64,000 nt of DNA from Hungatella_A sp034142505 (GTDB taxonomy: Bacteria > Bacillota > Clostridia > Lachnospirales > Lachnospiraceae), in NCBI GenBank assembly GCA_034142505.1, contig JAWZDV010000052.1, forward strand, positions 92,453 to 156,452, written 5' to 3'. Every line of letters begins with the position of its first letter. The first letter of the stretch is position 1. Shown here piece by piece: positions 32,512 through 40,021 of this stretch. The notes beneath the pieces are model-generated. The model ran no database searches. It saw nothing but the letters and a program-made list of their open reading frames with translations, and was not told the DNA's origin. Both the position numbers and the translations under genes were made by a program.

Positions 32512-33375
32512 ATGAGTGGACAAAAGAAACTGGAAGAATTGGCGAAGCAGTTAAATGTCATGGATGACACACTGTTTCACAAAGTAGTGGAGGACCCTGA
32601 AGCGTGTGAAGAAATACTTCGAGTATTCTTACAGGATAAAGAGTTGAAGATCATCAGCAGTACTCCACAGAAGTATTTAAGAAATGCAGCAAATCGGTCA
32701 GTGATCGTAGATGCATATTGCGAGGGCAGTAATGAGAAAAAATATGTTGTAGAAATGCAGAAAGCTGACAGAGATGACCATCAAAGACGCGTGAGGTATA
32801 TTGGCTCCAATGTAGATACCAGAATCACCGAAAAGGGAATTGATTTTAAAGAGATTCCGGATGTGTATCTCATCTATCTCACGAAATTCGATGTATTTGA
32901 AAAGAAAAAAGCAGTATACCATATCGACCGAACGATACAGGAGACGGGAGATGTCGTAGATAACGGATTTTATGAAATTTATATCAATGCAGAGATTGAT
33001 GACGGAAGTGATACTGCTAAGCTGATGCAGTATATCCGTCATACGGAAGGCCGGAATGAAACATTCAAAAAGCTGTCAGACCGGGTTCGTTATTTGAAGG
33101 AGGAGGGAAGTCATACGATGTGTGAAGCAGTAGAGGCATACGCAAGAGAGTACGCGGCAGAGGCAGAGCAGAGAGCTGCAGAGGCAGAAAGGAAAGCCGC
33201 AGAGGCAGCCGCCGAAGCAGAAAGGAAAGCCGCAGAGGCAGCTGCCGAAGCAGAAAGGCAAAACGCCGCCGAATTATTTAAAAATGGAGTCAGTCTGGAC
33301 GTGGTTCTTAAAAGTTTGAAAACCTTAGATCAGGAGACCATCCGGGAGATATATAAGGAAGTGATGGGCGATTAG
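32512..33375 (+). CDS. Rpn-family recombination-promoting nuclease/putative transposase
   Basis: A 287-residue PD-(D/E)XK nuclease-type protein. The core runs from DDTLFHKVVED to the catalytic-type region VDAYCEGSNEKKYVVEMQKADRDD (about 72-95, D...ExQ pattern). A helical region with near-perfect repeats AEAERKAAEAA (about 220-250) precedes the conserved C-terminal NGVSLDVVLKSL segment. The family (PDDEXK_2) is widespread and expanded in Lachnospiraceae; members act in RecA-independent recombination. No inverted repeats or transposon ends were seen. Confidence 0.88.
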   Translation: MSGQKKLEELAKQLNVMDDTLFHKVVEDPEACEEILRVFLQDKELKIISSTPQKYLRNAANRSVIVDAYCEGSNEKKYVVEMQKADRDDHQRRVRYIGSNVDTRITEKGIDFKEIPDVYLIYLTKFDVFEKKKAVYHIDRTIQETGDVVDNGFYEIYINAEIDDGSDTAKLMQYIRHTEGRNETFKKLSDRVRYLKEEGSHTMCEAVEAYAREYAAEAEQRAAEAERKAAEAAAEAERKAAEAAAEAERQNAAELFKNGVSLDVVLKSLKTLDQETIREIYKEVMGD

Positions 33376-33401
33376 GATGCATGATGGCTGGCATTCTCCA
33401 G

Positions 33402-33430
33402 GTATCGTAGCAGTTCAGACGATACATCTT
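33402..33430 (+). terminator. Weak terminator-like hairpin
   Basis: GTATCGT (33402-33408) and ACGATAC (33419-33425) with a 10-base loop and ATCTTCTT after it, behind the Rpn-type gene. Confidence 0.4.
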
Positions 33431-33431
33431 C

Positions 33432-33460
33432 TTGACAGCCAGTTTTAAGTGTGCTATATT
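33432..33460 (+). promoter_or_regulatory. Promoter of the pel leader/operon
   Basis: TTGACA (33432-33437), exactly 17 bases, TATATT (33455-33460). No other promoter was found between here and the SDR-PelD gene at 33690. Confidence 0.8.
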
Positions 33461-33466
33461 ACGATA

Positions 33467-33620
33467 GCAAGTGCAACACCACATAATAATTAGTTTAATA
33501 ATAAGTTACAGGGAAATAGCTTGATAAGCAGCGGTGTACTGAACCGTAATTGGGAGGTTCGCAGCTCCCATCCCCTTGTTTTAAATTTGAAACAGAGTCC
33601 GGTTTGGATTCTGTTTTTTT
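33467..33620 (+). ncRNA. Structured leader RNA with tRNA-like fold, upstream of pel operon
   Basis: About 154 bases from the predicted start to an intrinsic terminator. Positions 33510-33577 fold like a small tRNA: acceptor AGGGAAA/ATCCCCT (5 of 7 pairs), TA at the 8-9 positions, a D-stem GCTT/AAGC with a 3-base loop, an anticodon-like arm GCGGT-GTACTGA-ACCGT (7-base loop with T at position 33), a 4-base variable loop, and GGGAG-GTTCGCAG-CTCCC as the T-arm. The shrunken D-loop, 8-base T-loop and missing CCA argue against a working tRNA. It could be a terminator-controlled leader or an independent RNA. Confidence 0.5.
33592..33620 (+). terminator. Intrinsic terminator in pel leader
   Basis: ACAGAGTCC (33592-33600), loop GGTTT, GGATTCTGT (33606-33614, one G-U), then seven T. 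It lies 70 bases before the first pel start codon, the position of an attenuator. Confidence 0.9.
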
Positions 33621-33689
33621 ATGTGCTTTCGTAAACTACTGATAGCAGAATGATGGGTGCCTGCAGCAGGGAAAGCGGAGGAATGGGTA

Positions 33690-35798
33690 TTGAGAATATT
33701 GTTTGTTGGCAGGATCGATGCGGCGGGCAGAGAGATTGCGGCACGGTTATTCAAGGAAAATAATAAAATCAGCTGGCTGACAGGAACCGGCCAGGAGGAT
33801 GGGAAAACCGTAGGAAAAGTCTACCGGAAAGAGATCACCTATACGACCTGCATGCAGATCATGACCGCGGAGGGGATTGACACCCTGTTCTTTCTGCCCC
33901 CGGATTTCCGGGAGCCGGAAGCAACGGAAAAGCACTGGAGGAAGCCCTTTCTAAACAGCCAGATGGAGGTCTTAAGTGCGGCCGCCGTGCTGGAGATCAA
34001 GCGGGTGGTCTATCTCTCCTCCCTCATGTTAAACCGCGAAGAAATCCTTACGGAAGAGCTGGAAGCCCTCCGGGCGGGCGAGAGACTCTGCCTGTCCTAT
34101 GAAAAGAACAGCAAGGGTTCCTGCCTGATTATCAGATCCGGGTTTCTGGCGGCCAGAGGCAGTGAGGAGGAGATGGGGTATCTGGGTTATGTGCTGGGCC
34201 GGATGCGAAAGGGCAAGCCGGTCCTGACCAGTCTGACCGCAGATTCCACCCTGGATTACGTCTTTGGAAGTGATTTGGCGGACGCGGTGGCCCGTCTCTT
34301 AAGTTCCTCCCGCCAGGGGATTTATCCCGTGGCTACGGGCCAGCCGGTGCGTCTGGATGAATTCTTTGGAATTCTGGCGGAGCATACCGGCTACCGCCAG
34401 CCGATCGAATACGGGCGGACCCGGTATACCGACGAGACCGGCGGTCCTGATCAAGTGAGAATTAAGGACGGCTGGATGCCATTCTACATATTCCGCCAGG
34501 ACGGTGGGAAGCTGTTAGACCAGATTACCGCCGATGGGGAGATCGCGGCAAAGGGCACGGCCGATGACTTAAAAGAGAAACAGCAAAAGAGAAAACGATT
34601 CCTCATAGAGTGCTGCCAGAACCTGCTCTTATTTGCTCTGGCCTGTCTGCTGCAGCAGTTTGGAAGAGACTGGAGCGACTTGCGGTTTGTGGATGTGAGA
34701 CTGGCTTACGTGGTCATTATCTCCATCTCCTTTGGCATGCGCCAGGGCATGGCGGCCTCGGTGCTGGCGTGTCTGGCCTATCTGTTCAGCATGAGAGGGA
34801 GCGGAGTTGATTTATCCTACATATTATACAGCATTGAATCCTGGATTCCCTTTATCGTCTACGGAGCCGCCGGCGCGGCGGCAGGTTACGCGGCGGATAA
34901 GCGCGTGGACGAAGTGGAAATTATGCAGGACGAACTGAAGGACCTGGATGACAAATATCAGTTCCTAAAGGTTATTTACCGGGAAGTCCTGGAAGTAAAA
35001 AACCAGCTGCAAAAGCAGATTATGGTATCCAAGGACAGTTTTCTCCATGTCTATGAAATCTCGGAGAAGTTAGACTCCTTAAGTCCCCGGGCGGTTCTGT
35101 TTAAGACGCTCCAGGTGCTGGAAGAAATCATGGAGTGCAGTTCCGTTGTCATCTACTTAAAAACACCGGGAGATGGACGTTTTGGAAGAACCATCGCCGC
35201 TTCGGAAGGTATAGCCGGAACCATAAAGCCGTCCATCGACTTTCAGCAGTTCCCGAAGATGCAGGAGGTATTAACCGATGGAAAACTGTATGTGAACCGG
35301 GAACTTTTGGAGGAATACCCTTCCTATGCCATGCCCGTCATCCAGGATGGCCATGTGGCAGCTGTTGTGTGCCTGTACGATATCAAATTTGACAAATATA
35401 CGGTCTATTACAAAAACCTGTTCCAGACCGTGGTTCAGATGGTTCAAAACAACTTAGTCCGGGCCTACGATTACCAGAATGCCGAGCGGGAGAAACGATA
35501 TCTGGAGAGAACCGGAATCCTAAGCCCGGATGCCTTTGAATATGAACTGCAGATTTTAAAGGAAGCGGAAGAAGATGTCCATGTCCGGTTCCGGATGGGG
35601 CGCATCACCTTCCAGGAGAATCTCGGCCCGGTGGAACTGTATGGCCGGATGAACGGATTGATCCGCGGAACAGATTTAGTCGGAAGAGACCGTGACGGGA
35701 ACTATCATATTGTTCTGATGAACACCGATGAAAAGGGAAAAGAACTGGTGGAAAAGAGATTTTTAAACCAAGCATTGTCAATTGTCTGGGAGGAGTAG
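33690..35798 (+). CDS. pelD: SDR-PelD fusion: NAD-epimerase-like domain, membrane helices, GAF and degenerate GGDEF with I-site
   Basis: A 702-residue protein. Residues 1-280 form an NAD(P) epimerase/dehydratase-like Rossmann domain (RILFVGRIDAAGREIAARLF at the start). About 305-405 contain four membrane helices, followed by a coiled linker, a GAF domain (about 450-590) and a C-terminal degenerate GGDEF in which the active-site position reads GRDRDGNY. The c-di-GMP-binding I-site RGTD is intact just before it (RGTDLVGR). TTG 33690 (GGAGG, 8-base spacer) is preferred to GTG 33657 because it begins at the Rossmann strand. In Pel systems PelD is the c-di-GMP receptor that activates polymer synthesis. 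Confidence 0.87.
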   Translation: MRILFVGRIDAAGREIAARLFKENNKISWLTGTGQEDGKTVGKVYRKEITYTTCMQIMTAEGIDTLFFLPPDFREPEATEKHWRKPFLNSQMEVLSAAAVLEIKRVVYLSSLMLNREEILTEELEALRAGERLCLSYEKNSKGSCLIIRSGFLAARGSEEEMGYLGYVLGRMRKGKPVLTSLTADSTLDYVFGSDLADAVARLLSSSRQGIYPVATGQPVRLDEFFGILAEHTGYRQPIEYGRTRYTDETGGPDQVRIKDGWMPFYIFRQDGGKLLDQITADGEIAAKGTADDLKEKQQKRKRFLIECCQNLLLFALACLLQQFGRDWSDLRFVDVRLAYVVIISISFGMRQGMAASVLACLAYLFSMRGSGVDLSYILYSIESWIPFIVYGAAGAAAGYAADKRVDEVEIMQDELKDLDDKYQFLKVIYREVLEVKNQLQKQIMVSKDSFLHVYEISEKLDSLSPRAVLFKTLQVLEEIMECSSVVIYLKTPGDGRFGRTIAASEGIAGTIKPSIDFQQFPKMQEVLTDGKLYVNRELLEEYPSYAMPVIQDGHVAAVVCLYDIKFDKYTVYYKNLFQTVVQMVQNNLVRAYDYQNAEREKRYLERTGILSPDAFEYELQILKEAEEDVHVRFRMGRITFQENLGPVELYGRMNGLIRGTDLVGRDRDGNYHIVLMNTDEKGKELVEKRFLNQALSIVWEE

Positions 35799-35801
35799 CC
35801 G

Positions 35802-36701
35802 GTGAATACCATTTATATGATTCTGATTGTGCTCCATGTCCTGTTGAGCTTCATGTATGCCTATGACTGCTATATGGAGACGCGGGCGGTGGAGGAGGCG
35901 GTTTTTCGTGGGATGTTATGTCTGCTGCTGCCACTGCTGGGTTATTTTTTCTTCTGGCTTCACGATTACTTCGTCAAGAGGAATGGGGAAGAACAGATGA
36001 GAGAGTTATATCTGGGAAACCGGAGAGTATTGGACGATTTTTCTCTGCTTCAGCCCATCAAGGTCCAGTCGGAGTTAAATAAGGTGCCGGTACTGGAGGC
36101 ACTGGTGACCGATGACTACCAGTTTCGGAGAAAAATCATCATGGAGACCTTAAAGGATGAGGATATCATCAGTTATCTGCCGGTCTTAAAGCGGGCGCTG
36201 GAGAATGAGGATACGGAGACCTCCCACTACGCCAGCGCCGTGATTATGGACGCCCAGAAACGGGCCCATGAGTATTTGATTCAGAAGGAAGCCGCCTTCG
36301 AGGCCCGGCCGGATGACCGGGATGCCCTGGAAGAATTTGAACAGGAGTTATACAAGGTGATCTTCGGCAATGTATTTGACGAGCGGAATACCAGAAAATA
36401 CATCACTGTTTACCAGACCGTGTCAGACAGATTATTAAACTTAAACGACCGGAAAGCCAGCTATTTTCACAACCGGATTACCGTGGATTTTGAGATCGGG
36501 GACGTGGGGCACGCCAAACGTCTCTGTGAGGAATTTAAGCAGGAATATCCGGACGATGAAGATATGGTTGTGGATACCATCCGGCTGTGCGTCACGCTGG
36601 AGAGCAGGGACATGATGGATGAATTTTTGGAGGAACTGAAAACGCTTCCGGTTTTTCTGACCGGCAAGTCGCTGCAGTATATCCGATTTTTTCTATCCTA
36701 G
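35802..36701 (+). CDS. pelE: PelE-like membrane/TPR protein
   Basis: A 299-residue protein with two N-terminal membrane helices (about 5-22 and 36-55) and a helical, TPR/HEAT-like soluble remainder. The position between pelD and pelA and this layout match PelE, which associates with PelD and PelF/PelG. Sequence conservation is low, so the call rests on context. GTG 35802 has GGGAGGAG upstream and starts three bases after the pelD stop. Confidence 0.75.
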   Translation: MNTIYMILIVLHVLLSFMYAYDCYMETRAVEEAVFRGMLCLLLPLLGYFFFWLHDYFVKRNGEEQMRELYLGNRRVLDDFSLLQPIKVQSELNKVPVLEALVTDDYQFRRKIIMETLKDEDIISYLPVLKRALENEDTETSHYASAVIMDAQKRAHEYLIQKEAAFEARPDDRDALEEFEQELYKVIFGNVFDERNTRKYITVYQTVSDRLLNLNDRKASYFHNRITVDFEIGDVGHAKRLCEEFKQEYPDDEDMVVDTIRLCVTLESRDMMDEFLEELKTLPVFLTGKSLQYIRFFLS

Positions 36702-36722
36702 TAGAAATGGAGAGGTTGATCA

Positions 36723-38597
36723 ATGAAAAAATATTACCACAAGCTTATTCTGTTCATGCTGGTGGCTTTGGCGGCCGTGTGCGGCATCTGGCTGGTCAAC
36801 AGCGGGACGCTGGTGAAAAACCGGGAGAACAATACCGCCGGCTTAAACCTTGCCCTAGAGGCGGTGAACGCGGCGGCACCCGCGGAGCTTTTAGCCAGCC
36901 GTCAGAATCTGCTTGTGCTGTATTCCCCACAGATGGAGGATTCCGTCAAGTATGCAGACAATGTGAAAAAAGCGGCGCACCACCTGAAGATGGACTGTGA
37001 CTTAGTCGAGACCGGAAGACGGGACACGGTGTCTTTTCAGGACTATGACGTCATCTTCATTGCCACCTCCCAGTTTGAGGAGGAGATCGGCGTCCCCGGT
37101 GCGGAACTGATCATGAACTATGTAAAAAATGGAGGCCGTCTGCTGATTGGCGTGGTACCGGAAGGCATAGGGGAAGCATTTTCCGTCATTTACCGGAAGC
37201 TGGGGATTCTGGAATATGGGGATTACCGGACTGTGGATCACTTTGAATACAAAGAAGAACTGGTGCCGGGCATGAAACAGATGCAGTTTGGCGGCGAAGG
37301 GTTTGGGGACACAGCCCTGTATGTCCGGCTGGACAGTGACAGCCGGGTTTATATGGAGTGCTGGAACCAGGAGGAGACCGAAAAGAAGTCGCCTATGTTC
37401 TGGACCAGCGGATACGGAAAGGGGCGGGCCGGTTTCTTCAACGGGACAGCGATGTCCGGCGATTTCTGGAGTGGTATGGCAGCTGGGAGTATTGTGTCGC
37501 TCTATGATTATTACCTGTATCCGGTGACCAACGCCAAAACCGTTTTTATTGATGATTTTCCCTCCCCTCAGTACAACAATGAAAGTGAGGTAACTAAGGC
37601 CGAGTATAACCGGACCGTAAAGGAATTTTACCGGGATATCTGGTGGCCGGATATGCAGGCGGCGGCCACGATGTACCGCTGCGGCTATACAGGCCTTTTC
37701 GTAGCTACCTATAATGACATTGTGGAGCCGGACCGGTTTGAATATGATCTGGACCGTCTGGAGCAGTATTACGGCAACAGTCTGATGAAAAATGACTACG
37801 AGATCGGCGCCCACGGCTATAACCACCAGTCCCTGGGCCTTCAGGGCCAGATCCCAAAGAAGCTTGGCTATCGTCCCTGGGCCAGTGTGGAGGACATGAC
37901 GGCCTCTATCCGGGAACTTGATGAGATATCCAAGGAATTATTTCCGGAGACCACGCTTCAGGTCTATGTGCCGCCGTCAAACTATCTGAGTCCGGAGGGA
38001 CGCAGGGCCGTGGCGGCAGCTCTGCCGGATTTAAAAATGATTTCCGGAGTCTATACCATGGAGGGAGAGGAGGGAGCGGTTTACGTGCAGGATTTCAGGA
38101 TCGCTGAGGACGGGATTGTGGAGTATCCCAGAATTTCTTCCGGCATGTTAAACAAGCAGTATGACCAGTTCGCTATCATGAACGGACTGGGGCTTTACGG
38201 GATCTTTTCCCACTTTGTCCATCCGGACGATATCTTTGATGAAGAGAGAGGAGACGGAAAGAACTGGGAGCAGCTGTTTGATGGCTTTGGCGATATCCTG
38301 CACATGGTAAATGAGCGGTATCAGGGACTGCGGCCGCTGACGGCGTCCCAGGCGGCGGATGCGCTGACCGTAGCGGAGAAGCTTGAGATTGCCATGACGG
38401 TGGAGGGTGACCGGGTGGTTGGAAAGGCCAGCGGTTTTTACGGGGAGAGTTACTGCTGTTTTAAATCCAGGCAGACTCCCTTTGCGGACAATGACAGCTG
38501 CGAGGTAACTCCGGTCAGCTACAGCTATGGTGGAGAATATTATCTGGTGAAGATCATGAAACCGGAATTCTCCTTCCATCTGGAGGAGGGATCATGA
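36723..38597 (+). CDS. pelA: PelA-like exopolysaccharide deacetylase (Gram-positive PelA-DA type)
   Basis: A 624-residue protein with an N-terminal signal anchor (about 7-27), a reductase/amidotransferase-like domain (about 50-245, LVLYSPQMEDSVKYAD), then a CE4-like deacetylase fold (about 265-510): metal Asp in FIDDFPSP and the H-x3-H motif in GAHGYNHQSLG (about 360-370). It would act outside the membrane, removing acetyl groups from the N-acetylgalactosamine-rich polymer. The hydrolase domain of Gram-negative PelA is not seen. The stop overlaps the pelF start. Confidence 0.82.
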   Translation: MKKYYHKLILFMLVALAAVCGIWLVNSGTLVKNRENNTAGLNLALEAVNAAAPAELLASRQNLLVLYSPQMEDSVKYADNVKKAAHHLKMDCDLVETGRRDTVSFQDYDVIFIATSQFEEEIGVPGAELIMNYVKNGGRLLIGVVPEGIGEAFSVIYRKLGILEYGDYRTVDHFEYKEELVPGMKQMQFGGEGFGDTALYVRLDSDSRVYMECWNQEETEKKSPMFWTSGYGKGRAGFFNGTAMSGDFWSGMAAGSIVSLYDYYLYPVTNAKTVFIDDFPSPQYNNESEVTKAEYNRTVKEFYRDIWWPDMQAAATMYRCGYTGLFVATYNDIVEPDRFEYDLDRLEQYYGNSLMKNDYEIGAHGYNHQSLGLQGQIPKKLGYRPWASVEDMTASIRELDEISKELFPETTLQVYVPPSNYLSPEGRRAVAAALPDLKMISGVYTMEGEEGAVYVQDFRIAEDGIVEYPRISSGMLNKQYDQFAIMNGLGLYGIFSHFVHPDDIFDEERGDGKNWEQLFDGFGDILHMVNERYQGLRPLTASQAADALTVAEKLEIAMTVEGDRVVGKASGFYGESYCCFKSRQTPFADNDSCEVTPVSYSYGGEYYLVKIMKPEFSFHLEEGS

Positions 38598-40021
38598 AAA
38601 TCTGCCTGATTGCCGAGGGCTGTTACCCCTATGTGGCGGGAGGGGTGTCCTCCTGGATTCAGATGCTGATCAAGGGAATGCCCCATCACCAGTTCATCAT
38701 CTATACCATTGCCGCCAATATGGAGCAGAGAGGGAAGTTTAAATACACCATACCGGACAATGTGATTTCGGTGGAGGAGAACTTTCTGGACCAGTTTTTA
38801 AGTGTGAAAATCAAAAAGAATCACAAATACAATCTGCTACCCCGGGAACGCCAGGCAATTCTGGACTTAATCAGCCGGGACGAGGTGGACTGGAACTGCC
38901 TGTTTGACATGTTTTCAAGAGATGGGACCTATCACGCCAATGAGTTTCTGTGCAGCCATGCATTTATGGATATCGTGATGGAGGCCTGTGAGAGCACGTA
39001 CCGGGTTACACCGTTTACCCAGGTATTCTGGACCATCCGCTCCATGCTGCTTCCGGTACTCAACATCTTAAGCTGTCCCATTCCCGACGTGGATGTGTTT
39101 CACAGCGTTTCCACCGGGTATGCCGGTCTGCTTGGCGCCATGTTCCGCTACAAAACAGACAGACCTTATATCATCACGGAGCATGGAATCTATACCAGGG
39201 AGCGGGAGGAGGAGATTCTAAAGGCCTCCTGGGTGGATGTCTATTTCAAACAGACCTGGATTGATTTTTTTATGGGAATGTCCCGGGCTTCCTATCAGAA
39301 AGCGGACCGGATTGTCTCCCTGTTTTACGGGGCGAGGCAGCTTCAGACCGAAATCGGCGCGGACCCGGACAAATGTCTGGTGATCCCAAACGGCATCGAT
39401 ATGAAGCGGTTTGCCCATATCCCACCGATGGAGGATGACGGCCATCCGCTGGCTTTAGGCGCTGTGGTCCGGGTGGTGCCGATCAAGGATATCAAAACCA
39501 TGATTTATGCTTTTGATTTAGTGAGACATAAGGCGCCGGATGCGAAGCTCTATCTGATCGGGCCCACGGATGAGGACCCGGAGTACTACCAGGAATGTAT
39601 GGATTTGATCCACAGCCTGGGCTGTACGGGGATTGAGTTCGTGGGCCGTGTGAACGTGGCTGAGTGGTATGGCCGAGTCGATCTGGTGCTTCTAAGCAGT
39701 GTCTCCGAAGGCCAGCCCTTTGTCATTTTGGAGGCCATGGCTTCCAGACGGCCGGTGGTTGCCACCGATGTCGGCTCCTGCCGGGAGTTAATTGAGGGAA
39801 GCATGGACAGTTTCGGAAATGCCGGTCTCATCGTGCCGGTGATGAACCCGGATCAGATGGCCAAAGCCATATTGCGGCTGTATCAGGATGCGGACATGAG
39901 ACAGGAGATGGCAGAGGTGGGACTGAAACGGGTGCGGGCCAGCTACCGGGAGGAAGATTTTCTGGCTGCATATGAGAAGTTGTACCTGGAGGTGAATGAC
40001 AGTGGCAGGAGTGGGCTTTGA
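38594..40021 (+). CDS. pelF: PelF GT4 glycosyltransferase
   Basis: A 475-residue cytosolic glycosyltransferase that polymerises the Pel backbone from UDP-sugars. It starts KICLIAEGCYPYVAGGVSSW, the hallmark of PelF, and carries the GT-B C-terminal nucleotide site VPNG(ID), PIKDIKTMIYAF and SEGQPFVILEAMASRRPVVATDVG (about 370-395). It overlaps pelA by 4 bases and pelG by 20. Confidence 0.95.
   Translation: MKICLIAEGCYPYVAGGVSSWIQMLIKGMPHHQFIIYTIAANMEQRGKFKYTIPDNVISVEENFLDQFLSVKIKKNHKYNLLPRERQAILDLISRDEVDWNCLFDMFSRDGTYHANEFLCSHAFMDIVMEACESTYRVTPFTQVFWTIRSMLLPVLNILSCPIPDVDVFHSVSTGYAGLLGAMFRYKTDRPYIITEHGIYTREREEEILKASWVDVYFKQTWIDFFMGMSRASYQKADRIVSLFYGARQLQTEIGADPDKCLVIPNGIDMKRFAHIPPMEDDGHPLALGAVVRVVPIKDIKTMIYAFDLVRHKAPDAKLYLIGPTDEDPEYYQECMDLIHSLGCTGIEFVGRVNVAEWYGRVDLVLLSSVSEGQPFVILEAMASRRPVVATDVGSCRELIEGSMDSFGNAGLIVPVMNPDQMAKAILRLYQDADMRQEMAEVGLKRVRASYREEDFLAAYEKLYLEVNDSGRSGL

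Noticed and set aside
33510..33577. Functional tRNA gene
   Set aside because: Two acceptor mismatches, a 3-base D-loop, an 8-base T-loop and no CCA; kept only as a tRNA-like fold.
33467..33620. c-di-GMP riboswitch controlling the pel operon
   Set aside because: The conserved GCAAAG/AGGUAG-type segments of class I and the class II core are not found, although the position would fit.
33657..33689. GTG 33657 as start of the SDR-PelD protein
   Set aside because: It would add 11 residues before the Rossmann strand and has no good ribosome-binding site; TTG 33690 has GGAGG at 8 bases.
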